Translations under genes and position numbers: made by a program
Shown here: positions 5,390 through 11,705 of the stretch, piece after piece
Numbering within the stretch: the first letter of the stretch is position 1
Layout: each line of letters opens with the position of its first letter
DNA from: Bacillota bacterium
GTDB lineage: Bacteria > Bacillota > Clostridia > Christensenellales > Aristaeellaceae
Direction of reading: 5' to 3'
Assembly: GCA_023460055.1 (NCBI GenBank)
Contig: JAEWRJ010000122.1
Coordinates: 1-12,061 of the forward strand
Length of the DNA: 12,061 nucleotides
Notes under the pieces: generated by a model
Databases searched by the model: none
Told to the model about the DNA's origin: nothing
Seen by the model: only the letters and a program-made list of their open reading frames with translations

Positions 5390-6530
5390 ATACGGCTGCG
5401 GCCAGGCTTGGCGCCATGCGCTGGATCGCTGCCTTAGTATCGGTCATGATCTCGTTGAGCTTTCGGGTCTCCCGGCGATAGATCAATGTATGCGCGGTGC
5501 CCATTTTTTCTGCCCTGCCTGTCCGTCCGATCCTGTGGACATAGCTTTCACTGTCGATAGGCAGATCATAGTTGACGACCAGATCGATATTGCGCACATC
5601 GATCCCGCGCGCGGCAACATCGGTCGCGACCAGGATATCCAACCGGCCTGTTCGGAAAGAATTCATGATTCTCTCCCTCTTTTGCTGGTTGATGTCCCCG
5701 TGCAGCACATCAGCCCGGAGGCTCTGCGTTTTCAGATCTTCACACAGGGTATCCGCCATACGCTTGGTATTGACGAATACCAGACAGAGCGTAGGATCGG
5801 CATCTCTCAGCAAGGCCATCAGCTCATTCTTCTTTGCTCCGTTGTCGACGGTGGTATAGAACTGCTTAACCGATTTAACGGTCATTGTATCCTGCTTGAT
5901 GACGATATGCCTGGCATCATGCTGGTAATTTGACGCGATCTCCATGATGCCCTTGGGAAGGGTGGCCGAGAACATCACGGTCTGGCGGTTGGCGGAGATC
6001 CCGCTCAATATACGGTGCAGGTCATCTTTGAACCCCATGTCCAGCATACGGTCGGCTTCATCCAGCACGACAATCCTGATGGTGCTCAGGTTGATTGATC
6101 TGCGCTCGATGTGGTCGATCAGGCGGCCGGGTGTTGCGACAATGATCTGCGGGCTTGAACGCAGTGCGGACAGCTGCCTGCCGATCGGCTCGCCGCCGTA
6201 CAGGGTAACAATACGTACGCCCTTTTGAAACTGCGTCAGTTTCTGCAGGACCCGCGTTGTCTGGATGGCCAACTCGCGGGTGGGGCTCATGATGAGCGCC
6301 TGAGCGGACCGCTTGCGCGAATCGATCAACTGAGAGATCGGGATGCTGAAGGCGCCGGTCTTGCCCGTGCCTGTCGGTGCCTGAACGATGAGGTCATGTC
6401 CTTCCAGAAAGGAAGGGATAGTTTTTTCCTGCACGGGAGTAGCTTTGACAAAGCCCATGGAGGCTATTGCCCGCCGGATGTCCGGAAGGAGGGTTGTTCC
6501 CGCAAATGCCGATTGATTATCTTCTATCAT
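5388..6530 (-). CDS. DEAD-box ATP-dependent RNA helicase
   Basis: The 380-aa cytoplasmic helicase is predicted to unwind short RNA duplexes with ATP, as in ribosome assembly or mRNA turnover. All core motifs are present: Q-motif region with T-P-V-Q (31-34), motif I A-P-T-G-T-G-K-T (51-58), Ia P-T-R-E-L-A (83-88), Ib T-P-G-R (133-136), II D-E-A-D (157-160), III S-A-T (188-190), IV L-V-F-V-N-T-K (250-256), V T-D-V-A-A-R-G-I-D (303-311) and VI H-R-I-G-R-T-G-R (332-339). The tail after motif VI is about 40 residues, with no added RNA-binding domain, so it resembles RhlE-type minimal helicases. ATG 6530 is chosen over an upstream in-frame start at 6575 because GGAG (6538-6535) lies 4 nt before it. 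The cold-shock gene directly upstream on the same strand suggests a role at low temperature, possibly by read-through. Confidence 0.93.
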   Translation of the reverse strand: MIEDNQSAFAGTTLLPDIRRAIASMGFVKATPVQEKTIPSFLEGHDLIVQAPTGTGKTGAFSIPISQLIDSRKRSAQALIMSPTRELAIQTTRVLQKLTQFQKGVRIVTLYGGEPIGRQLSALRSSPQIIVATPGRLIDHIERRSINLSTIRIVVLDEADRMLDMGFKDDLHRILSGISANRQTVMFSATLPKGIMEIASNYQHDARHIVIKQDTMTVKSVKQFYTTVDNGAKKNELMALLRDADPTLCLVFVNTKRMADTLCEDLKTQSLRADVLHGDINQQKRERIMNSFRTGRLDILVATDVAARGIDVRNIDLVVNYDLPIDSESYVHRIGRTGRAEKMGTAHTLIYRRETRKLNEIMTDTKAAIQRMAPSLAAAV

Positions 6531-6545
6531 AAAACTCCGTTTTTT

Positions 6546-6575
6546 CTTATAATGTTCACATGCCCGTATGGACAA
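6546..6575 (-). promoter_or_regulatory. Possible promoter for the helicase gene
   Basis: On the minus strand TTGTCC (6575-6570), 18 nt, and TATAAG (6551-6546) match moderately. The start site would leave only a very short leader holding the GGAG, so read-through from csp is an alternative. Confidence 0.35.
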
Positions 6576-6596
6576 ATGGACGGTTGATTCTTTCGC

Positions 6597-6812
6597 TCAG
6601 ACGGCGCGGACGTTTACGGCCCGAAGCTTTTTGCTGTTCTTGGGATCGGCTTCCACATCAAAGGTGACGGCCTGCCCGTCTCTCAGGGACTTATATCCGC
6701 TGTCAGATACAATGGATGAGAAGTGAACAAACACATCATCGCCGCCGTTATCATTGGCGATAAAGCCGAATCCCTTTTCTCCATTGAACCATTTTACTGT
6801 ACCAGTATTCAC
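6597..6812 (-). CDS. Cold-shock protein, CspA family
   Basis: This single 71-residue OB-fold cold-shock domain binds single-stranded RNA/DNA and melts mRNA structure. RNP1 is G-F-G-F-I (14-18) within K-G-F-G-F-I, and RNP2 is V-F-V-H-F (27-31); the start T-V-K-W-F-N is typical of the family. The length is standard. The start codon is GTG at 6812, supported by AGGAGG (6825-6820) 7 nt upstream. A promoter at 6933-6961 gives a leader of over 100 nt with a hairpin, like temperature-responsive csp leaders. It lies 66 nt upstream of the helicase gene start on the same strand, forming a likely cold-adaptation pair. Confidence 0.95.
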   Translation of the reverse strand: MNTGTVKWFNGEKGFGFIANDNGGDDVFVHFSSIVSDSGYKSLRDGQAVTFDVEADPKNSKKLRAVNVRAV

Positions 6813-6868
6813 GTTGGTACCTCCTGAATTTTAATTCGTCCCTGAGCATACACAAAACCCCGTCTTCC

Positions 6869-6894
6869 TGTAAACCGTTAATCATCGATTTACA
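6869..6894 (-). promoter_or_regulatory. Hairpin in the csp 5' leader
   Basis: On the minus strand TGTAAATCG pairs with CGGTTTACA across an 8-nt loop (9 bp, one G-T). It lies in the long leader between the promoter and the ribosome binding site. A temperature-sensitive role is inferred only by analogy with cspA-type leaders. Confidence 0.5.
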
Positions 6895-6932
6895 TTAAAA
6901 CGAGGTTAACCACTTGCTCTGAACTTATTGCA

Positions 6933-6961
6933 AGCATATCATCATTTCTGACTCTTGTCAA
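6933..6961 (-). promoter_or_regulatory. Promoter of csp
   Basis: On the minus strand TTGACA (6961-6956), a 17-nt spacer and TATGCT (6938-6933) form a good sigma-A promoter; the start is expected near 6926. Confidence 0.75.
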
Positions 6962-7108
6962 ATGTATATATATGCCTGTTTTGTACCTGAAACGCTCCAG
7001 GCTTTATACCGACGCAATCCGAAGAGGGACAGCGCGTCAGCTGCTGTGAAGGGTAACGACGAGAACGCTAAGGGAAGAAAAGGGAATGAAACCGACCAAA
7101 TTGTGGGC

Positions 7109-7137
7109 TTGTATTCTTTACAAGGCGATGCTATACT
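7109..7137 (+). promoter_or_regulatory. Promoter of tRNA-Arg
   Basis: TATACT (7132-7137) is a strong -10 box 25 nt before the tRNA. TTGTAT (7109-7114) is a weak -35 box at exactly 17 nt. Confidence 0.6.
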
Positions 7138-7162
7138 GTTCCAGCTGTCATGAACAGCACTT

Positions 7163-7239
7163 GCGCTCTTAGCTCAGCTGGATAGAGTGTTTGACTACGA
7201 ATCAAAAGGTCGGGGGTTCGAATCCCTCAGGGCGCGCCA
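7163..7239 (+). tRNA. tRNA-Arg (anticodon ACG)
   Basis: It folds as a full cloverleaf: acceptor GCGCTCT/AGGGCGC, D-arm GCTC...GAGT, anticodon stem TTTGA/TCAAA with loop CTACGAA (anticodon ACG, expected inosine at position 34, reads CGN codons), T-arm GGGGGTTCGAATCCCTC, discriminator G and encoded CCA. It is a single-gene transcript with its own promoter and terminator. Confidence 0.96.
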
Positions 7240-7241
7240 GT

Positions 7242-7279
7242 AAAACCCTTTGAAATCACTAAGGTTTCAAGGGTTTTTT
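7242..7279 (+). terminator. Terminator of tRNA-Arg
   Basis: AAAACCCTT (7242-7250) pairs with AAGGGTTTT (7269-7277), extended by GAAA/TTTC after a one-base bulge, and ends in a six-T run (7274-7279). Confidence 0.88.
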
Positions 7280-7339
7280 GTTTCGTGTACAAACTTATAT
7301 CCCCTTGTTATGGGCTTTTTAGAAATAACAGTCAAAATC

Positions 7340-7367
7340 TTGCTTCATACATGCCGGATAATATGCT
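7340..7367 (+). promoter_or_regulatory. Possible promoter of the acetyltransferase-NamZ unit
   Basis: TTGCTT (7340-7345), 16 nt, then TATGCT (7362-7367), 41 nt before the start codon. It is a moderate match. Confidence 0.4.
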
Positions 7368-7408
7368 ATGCTGTCAGCTGCGAAAACAACTTAACCGGAG
7401 GATATGCC

Positions 7409-7954
7409 ATGAAGGCGATCATGGAGACCGAGCGTCTGATATTGCGAGAGATGGAACCATTGGATTTATCTGCCTTATGCGCGATCCTGCGGGACGAACA
7501 GACCATGTACGCCTATGAGGGAGCCTTCAGCCAGGAGGAGGCGCAGGCCTGGCTTGATAAGCAGATGAATAATTACTGCCGCGAAGGCTTTGGGCTGTGG
7601 GCGGTCGTTTTAAAGGATTCAGGCAAGATGATCGGCCAGTGCGGGCTTACGCGGCAGATGGCGGATGGCCGTGAGGTGCTTGAGATCGGCTACCTGTTCA
7701 ACAGGCTGTATTGGAGCCGGGGATACGCGGCGGAGGCGGCCCGGGCCTGCAGGGGATATGCTTTTGACAGGCTGGGAGCGGCGGAAGTGTTCTCCATCAT
7801 CCGGGACAGCAATCTTGCCTCCATGAATGTGGCGATACGCAACGGCATGCTGGCACGCGGACGCTTTACAAAGCACTACAGGGGCGTTGATATGCCGCAC
7901 CTGATTTTTTCAGTGAAAAACACTCAAGGGAGAACAGCTGATGACGACGCATAA
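7409..7954 (+). CDS. GNAT-family N-acetyltransferase (RimJ/RimL-like)
   Basis: The 181-aa cytoplasmic acetyltransferase transfers acetyl from acetyl-CoA to an unknown amine, possibly a protein N-terminus or small molecule. The RimJ/RimL signature is clear: T-E-R-L-I-L-R-E (7-14), G-F-G-L-W-A-V (60-66), I-G-Q-C-G-L (75-80), E-I-G-Y (92-95) and the acetyl-CoA loop S-R-G-Y-A-A-E-A (103-110), with N-x-A-S-M-N-V-A-I-R-N-G-M in the C-terminal part. ATG 7409 is chosen because GGAGG (7397-7401) lies 7 nt upstream; the frame continues upstream without such support. Its last 14 bases overlap the next gene, implying translational coupling with the NamZ-like gene. Substrate is unknown; modification of a wall sugar or peptide is only a context-based possibility. 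Confidence 0.88.
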   Translation: MKAIMETERLILREMEPLDLSALCAILRDEQTMYAYEGAFSQEEAQAWLDKQMNNYCREGFGLWAVVLKDSGKMIGQCGLTRQMADGREVLEIGYLFNRLYWSRGYAAEAARACRGYAFDRLGAAEVFSIIRDSNLASMNVAIRNGMLARGRFTKHYRGVDMPHLIFSVKNTQGRTADDDA

Positions 7955-9131
7955 AGTATTCAACGGGATCGACAGGCCGGATCTGATGGATGCTGCCATC
8001 TTAAGAGGCGCGCGCGTCGGCCTGGCGGCCGGCGGGGCAGCGGTGGACCGCATGATGCGGCCCGCGGCGGATGTACTGCACGAGCGATACAATGTGACCG
8101 CGCTGTACAATATGATTTACGGCATCCGTGGCGAGCACATCTACAGTGAACGCGTCCCTCAATATACCGACAGTGTGACGGGCCTGCCAGTCTACAGCAT
8201 ATTCAACCGTGACGGGCTGGCGCCTTCGCCCCGGATGCTGGAGGATGTCGACATCATTGTATTTGACGCGCGGGAGGCGGGGACGCGCTACTATGAGTAT
8301 CTGGCGAGCGCGGGTGCCATGATGAAGGCCTGCGCGAAGGCGGAGCGACACCTGGTGGTGCTGGATCGCTTGAACCCCATCAACGGGCTGGATGTGGAGG
8401 GAACTGTCTGCCCGCCCGGCATGCACACCATTGTGGGCGATTATGGCTTGGCGACACGCACAGGGCTGACTCTGGGCGAGTTTTGCCGCTACATCAACGG
8501 AGAATATGGGATCGGCTGTGATTTGAATGTTGTGCCTGTGGCGGGCTGGTCGCGCGATATGTACCATGATGATACCGATCTGCCTTATGTGCTGCCCTCG
8601 CCCAGCCTGCCGGGGACGATGTCCAATCTGCTTTATCCGGGCATGTGTTTGTTTGAAGGCGTGGCCACCATCAGCGAGGGACGCGGGACCACAAGACCCT
8701 TTGAGCTGATCGGCGCGCCCTGGCTTGACCATCAGGAGATCGTCAGACGGGCGAACCGGCGAGGGCTTGGCGGGGTACTATTTGGCGCGACCTATTTCAA
8801 GCCTGTATCCGATAAACATAAGGGGGAGGTCTGCCGTGCCGTGCAGATCCACGTGACGGACAGGGGCGAGTTCGAGTCCCTGCGCACCGCCCTAACGCTC
8901 CTGGAAGAGATTATGCAGCTGCATGGCGAGCAGGTGCAGTGGCGCGATTGCGGCGCCGGGCATGATATTCCTGATATGGATTCAAGGCCTCATTTTGACC
9001 GGTATGCTGATAAGCTTCTGGCTGATGCCCGGTTCACTTCGGGCGAGCTGACGGCGGACGCGCTGCTGTCATCCCACGCGCCGGCTCTTGCGGTATACAA
9101 GCGGCGCAAGGAAAAGTATCACCTGTACTGA
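7941..9131 (+). CDS. NamZ/DUF1343-family protein, divergent
   Basis: The 396-aa protein is related to exo-beta-N-acetylmuramidase NamZ (Bacillus YbbC, DUF1343), which removes N-acetylmuramic acid from non-reducing ends of wall fragments. Family landmarks visible are F-N-G-I-D (7-11), T-G-L-P-V-Y-S (80-86), V-L-D-R-L-N-P-I-N-G (140-149) with V-E-G (152-154), G-D-Y-G-L-A-T-R-T-G-L-T-L-G-E (166-180), P-S-P-S-L-P-G (219-225), Y-P-G-M-C-L-F-E-G (232-240) and I-S-E-G-R-G-T-T-R-P-F-E (244-255). Two usual motifs are changed. The P-E-H-G stretch reads M-I-Y-G (58-61), and the F-D-I-Q-D-x-G stretch reads F-D-A-R-E-A-G (108-114). There is no signal peptide, so it should act in the cytoplasm. AGGGAG (7927-7932) lies 8 nt before the ATG. 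It is convergent with a secreted serine hydrolase. Membership in the family is firm; activity as a muramidase is uncertain. Confidence 0.85.
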   Translation: MTTHKVFNGIDRPDLMDAAILRGARVGLAAGGAAVDRMMRPAADVLHERYNVTALYNMIYGIRGEHIYSERVPQYTDSVTGLPVYSIFNRDGLAPSPRMLEDVDIIVFDAREAGTRYYEYLASAGAMMKACAKAERHLVVLDRLNPINGLDVEGTVCPPGMHTIVGDYGLATRTGLTLGEFCRYINGEYGIGCDLNVVPVAGWSRDMYHDDTDLPYVLPSPSLPGTMSNLLYPGMCLFEGVATISEGRGTTRPFELIGAPWLDHQEIVRRANRRGLGGVLFGATYFKPVSDKHKGEVCRAVQIHVTDRGEFESLRTALTLLEEIMQLHGEQVQWRDCGAGHDIPDMDSRPHFDRYADKLLADARFTSGELTADALLSSHAPALAVYKRRKEKYHLY

Positions 9132-9159
9132 TAAAAAGAGTTTGTAGATAGCGTATCGG

Positions 9160-10311
9160 TCAATTGTATAATTCGTAAAAGTAGCTGAAGAACTTGCGGG
9201 CCAATAGGCCGACGCGGTTGCTGCGAGCCTGGCTGCCCCCGTTTGAAAACAGAACCATCGAAAAGCCGCTTTCGGGCTCAAAGTAACAGTTGAGGATGGC
9301 CCCGTTTGACATGCCCTGGTGTCCATAGACCATTTTATCGGGAAGCAATGTATCATTATGCTCGAGGAACAGCCCATAGGGGCTGGAGCCGGTGACGCTT
9401 TTGCCCAGTTCCATCTGTTCCCGGCGCATTTCATAGATGCTATCGGAGCTGATGATGCGCGTGCCCGCATAGCTGCCGTCTCCGCACAGCAGGGCGGCGA
9501 GCTTTGCCATATCGCGTGAGCGTATCCATACGTTGCCGATGGTAATCATGTAGTGCTTCTCCGGGTCGGCGAAATCCTCAAACGGTTTGGCCAACGCGCC
9601 TGAGGCGGCCCGGTCCAGCTTACCCAGCCTGTACTGGTTGCTGACATCGCCGTGGTTTGTCAGGCGGGAGGGGCTGTAGGACGCCTCTATATCCAGTGGT
9701 TCGAAGACGGCTCCCCGCATGAATGTATCGATGCTCATGTTGGTTACGGCCTCTATGATGGACCCTGTCAGCCCCGCCCCTAAGTTGGAATAGCTGTAGG
9801 CGGCTCCGGGACGCCTTCCGGTGAAATTGCCGCGACGGTCATGGACGGCGGCCAGCATCTCACTGACTTTGTTTCCGGATCGTGAATAGCCACCGTTATC
9901 GCTGATCGAGGAGGTATGGCTCATCAGATGGCGCAGTGTAAGGGGGATGGCGGGGTAACGCCCGTTGGCGATCTTATATCCGAAGTAGGCGCTGATGTCC
10001 TCGTCCAGGTCGAGCAGACCCATATCGACAAGGCGCATAATGCCGATACCCGTAATCATTTTGGTGATCGAGGCCGTTCGGAAGTAGGTGTTTTCATCCA
10101 CCGGCAGCTTATTGCGCAGGTCTTTATAGCCCCAATCACGGGCATAGACAATGTCTTCTCCCTTCGAGATGACAAGCGACCCGCCCACTGTCTTCGACGC
10201 CTTGAAGGCACTGTCGACATAGGCGTCGAGCTCTGCGAGCTCTTCGCCGCGGGTGAAGAGAGGGGCCAGCAGCAGGAGGGTGAGAAACAGGGCGGTCATA
10301 CGGCGGAGCAT
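9160..10311 (-). CDS. Secreted beta-lactamase-family serine hydrolase
   Basis: The 383-aa protein belongs to the class C beta-lactamase/PBP-like fold. An N-terminal signal peptide (R-R near the start, hydrophobic about 6-19) suggests export. The active-site set is S-I-T-K (Ser81, Lys84), Y-S-N (174-176) and H-Q-G (331-333). L-R-H-L-M-S-H-T-S (126-134) is also typical. H-Q-G in place of the KTG box of true beta-lactamases is usual for esterase, peptidase and amidase members, so antibiotic resistance is not implied. Bacillus AmiE, linked to NamZ in muropeptide rescue, belongs to this broad group as I recall, so a role on wall peptides is plausible given the neighbouring NamZ-like gene. Its own promoter lies at 10344-10372. 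The ribosome binding site before ATG 10311 is weak. Confidence 0.88.
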   Translation of the reverse strand: MLRRMTALFLTLLLLAPLFTRGEELAELDAYVDSAFKASKTVGGSLVISKGEDIVYARDWGYKDLRNKLPVDENTYFRTASITKMITGIGIMRLVDMGLLDLDEDISAYFGYKIANGRYPAIPLTLRHLMSHTSSISDNGGYSRSGNKVSEMLAAVHDRRGNFTGRRPGAAYSYSNLGAGLTGSIIEAVTNMSIDTFMRGAVFEPLDIEASYSPSRLTNHGDVSNQYRLGKLDRAASGALAKPFEDFADPEKHYMITIGNVWIRSRDMAKLAALLCGDGSYAGTRIISSDSIYEMRREQMELGKSVTGSSPYGLFLEHNDTLLPDKMVYGHQGMSNGAILNCYFEPESGFSMVLFSNGGSQARSNRVGLLARKFFSYFYELYN

Positions 10312-10343
10312 TGCGGAGTCTCGCTTTCAGATAGAATAGACTC

Positions 10344-10372
10344 AGTATAAATGATGAGGCGGCATTTGCCAA
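10344..10372 (-). promoter_or_regulatory. Promoter of the serine hydrolase gene
   Basis: On the minus strand TTGGCA (10372-10367), a 17-nt spacer and TATACT (10349-10344). The start would be near 10337, giving a short leader. Confidence 0.75.
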
Positions 10373-10446
10373 ACCTATTTATTTTTATGTCTGATTCTGC
10401 TATAATTTTTTCTGTTTCAGTTCAGGCTTTGAGGACCGTCGGGACA

Positions 10447-10476
10447 TTGACATACGCGGCATTTACATGGTATTAT
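10447..10476 (+). promoter_or_regulatory. Promoter of the str operon
   Basis: TTGACA (10447-10452), an 18-nt spacer and TATTAT (10471-10476) form a strong sigma-A promoter with a leader of about 150 nt before rpsL. A separate TATAAT at 10401-10406 has no convincing -35 box. Confidence 0.8.
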
Positions 10477-10480
10477 CTGT

Positions 10481-10580
10481 AAGTTGCCTGCATTGCAGGT
10501 AACTTTGAGTGGTTTTCGGCTGATAAGCGGCCAAAACTTTTATGTCGACTATATATTCCCAAAGGGTTGCGGGAATTTTA
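10481..10580 (+). promoter_or_regulatory. Structured 5' leader of the str operon
   Basis: Three successive hairpins can form. AAGTTGCCTGC/GCAGGTAACTT (10481-10505) has 11 pairs including one G-T. GTTTT-GGC/GCC-AAAAC with a bulged C (10512-10537) is followed by TTTT. ATTCCC/GGGAAT (10555-10576) is also followed by TTT. The second resembles a weak attenuator. Autoregulation by a ribosomal protein or attenuation is possible but not shown. Confidence 0.5.
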
Positions 10581-10591
10581 TAGGAGGATTC

Positions 10592-10654
10592 TTGTCCATA
10601 CAAGGTCCGATCAATTATCAGGGAGGTATTCCATGCCCACGATCAATCAATTGA
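10592..10654 (+). CDS. Possible 20-aa leader ORF overlapping rpsL
   Basis: AGGAGG at 10582-10587 is a second strong ribosome binding site upstream of the one used by rpsL. A TTG 4 nt after it opens a 20-codon frame, out of frame with rpsL, ending in TGA at 10652-10654 inside the rpsL start region. It could couple initiation or be a chance frame. Confidence 0.25.
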   Translation: MSIQGPINYQGGIPCPRSIN

Positions 10655-11007
10655 TCCGCAAGGGAAGGCAGAAGGTAACAAACAAGTCTGACGCCCCCAT
10701 CCTGCAAGGGTGCCCGCAAAAGCGCGGCGTATGCCTGAGCGTCAAAACCACGACGCCCAAGAAGCCCAACTCGGCTCTGCGCAAAATCGCGAGGATCCGC
10801 CTGACCAACCAGATTGAAGGTACTTGCTACATTCCCGGTGAAGGTCACAACCTGCAGGAGCACTCGGTGGTGCTGATCCGCGGTGGCCGCGTTCGCGATC
10901 TGCCCGGCGTCCGTTACCACATCGTTCGCGGAGCCTTGGATACGGCGGGTGTTGCCAAGCGCAACCAGGGCCGTTCACTCTACGGTGCAAAACGCCCCAA
11001 GAAATAA
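10633..11007 (+). CDS. rpsL: 30S ribosomal protein S12
   Basis: The 124-aa protein lies at the decoding centre of the small subunit and controls translational accuracy. It has P-T-I-N-Q-L-I-R-K-G at the start, the loop T-T-T-P-K-K-P-N-S-A-L-R-K (39-51) with the wild-type Lys43, P-G-E-G-H-N-L-Q-E-H-S (68-78) and R-G-G-R-V-R-D-L-P-G-V-R (83-94). It is the short form, without the insertion near residue 20 present in Bacillus S12. Position 88 is Arg where most bacteria have Lys, a site where Lys-to-Arg gives streptomycin resistance. Gly63 and Cys65 in E-G-T-C-Y also differ from the usual E-V-T-A-Y. GGGAGG lies 6 nt before ATG 10633; upstream in-frame starts lack support. It is the first gene of the operon. 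Confidence 0.97.
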   Translation: MPTINQLIRKGRQKVTNKSDAPILQGCPQKRGVCLSVKTTTPKKPNSALRKIARIRLTNQIEGTCYIPGEGHNLQEHSVVLIRGGRVRDLPGVRYHIVRGALDTAGVAKRNQGRSLYGAKRPKK

Positions 11008-11050
11008 TCTGGGGAGATCCGATTAGCCACACGCACCTGCTTATAAGAAC

Positions 11051-11077
11051 TGCCCGTCCCTGGAACCGGACGGCGCA
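11051..11077 (+). promoter_or_regulatory. Hairpin in the rpsL-rpsG spacer
   Basis: CCGTCC (11054-11059) pairs with GGACGG (11068-11073), extended by TGC/GCA with one bulged C. The 154-nt spacer is long for this operon. In Escherichia coli S7 represses through this intercistronic region; a similar role here is only an analogy. Confidence 0.5.
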
Positions 11078-11161
11078 GGCTTTGAAGAAGGGCTACGGCA
11101 GGCGCTATGCTGAAGCGCTTTGCGGCAAGGCAAACTCAATGCAATTCAAGGAGGGAACACT

Positions 11162-11632
11162 ATGCCCCGTCGTGGCTTTATACCCAAGCGTGAGGTGCTG
11201 CCCGATCCAATCCACGGGACGGTCACCGTCACCAAGCTCATTAACCAGATCATGCTGGACGGAAAACGCGGCGTAGCGCAGCAAGTGTGCTATGATGCTT
11301 TTGATATTATCAAGGAAAAGACCGGCAAGGAGCCGGGCGAAGTCTTCCAGGAAGCGCTCAACAACGTGATGCCCCAGCTGGAAGTCAAAGCCCGCCGTGT
11401 CGGCGGCGCCACCTACCAGGTGCCCATCGAGATCAGGCCGGAGCGTCGTCAGACCCTTGGCCTGCGCTGGCTGGTGGATTTCAGCCGCAAGCGCGGCGAG
11501 CGCACGATGGCGGAGCGCCTGGCGCTTGAGCTGATGGACGCTGCCAACTCCACCGGCAAACCCTTTGGCCGCAAGGAAGAAAAGCACAGGATGGCCGAGA
11601 GCAACAAGGCTTTCGCGCACTATCGCTGGTAA
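11162..11632 (+). CDS. rpsG: 30S ribosomal protein S7
   Basis: The 156-aa protein has the family's standard length. It nucleates assembly of the 30S head by binding the 3' domain of 16S rRNA and contacts the E-site tRNA. The start M-P-R-R-G, K-R-E-V-L-P-D-P, the conserved R-R-V-G-G-A-T-Y-Q-V-P-I-E-I-R-P-E-R-R (78-96), the G-E-R-T-M-A-E-R-L-A region and the tail M-A-E-S-N-K-A-F-A-H-Y-R-W all match. AAGGAGGG (11148-11155) lies 6 nt before the ATG. It is co-transcribed with rpsL and fusA. Confidence 0.98.
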   Translation: MPRRGFIPKREVLPDPIHGTVTVTKLINQIMLDGKRGVAQQVCYDAFDIIKEKTGKEPGEVFQEALNNVMPQLEVKARRVGGATYQVPIEIRPERRQTLGLRWLVDFSRKRGERTMAERLALELMDAANSTGKPFGRKEEKHRMAESNKAFAHYRW

Positions 11633-11670
11633 GCTGCTTGCGCAACCCATTCTGCAATAGACTTTTGATG

Positions 11671-11688
11671 TTCCTCCGCAAGGGGGAA
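11671..11688 (+). promoter_or_regulatory. GNRA-capped hairpin before the fusA ribosome binding site
   Basis: TTCCTCC (11671-11677) and GGGGGAA (11682-11688) form 7 pairs (one G-T) closed by a GCAA tetraloop. The fusA GGAG begins 3 nt after the stem, so it could present or mask that site. Confidence 0.55.
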
Positions 11689-11705
11689 AAGGAGAAAAAT
11701 CCCGT

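Noticed and set aside
6962..7153. 63-codon frame upstream of tRNA-Arg
   Set aside because: There is no ribosome binding site or recognisable residues, and it crosses the tRNA promoter. I see nothing else in 6962-7108.
7250..7408. N-terminal extension of the acetyltransferase
   Set aside because: It would start inside the tRNA-Arg terminator; the GNAT domain and a strong ribosome binding site fit ATG 7409.
8001..8732. 243-codon minus-strand frame opposite the NamZ-like gene
   Set aside because: It is an antisense shadow of a well-supported gene, with no family motif and no suitable ribosome binding site.
9160..10311. Antibiotic-resistance beta-lactamase
   Set aside because: The third motif is H-Q-G rather than K-T-G or K-S-G, which points to the wider serine-hydrolase group.
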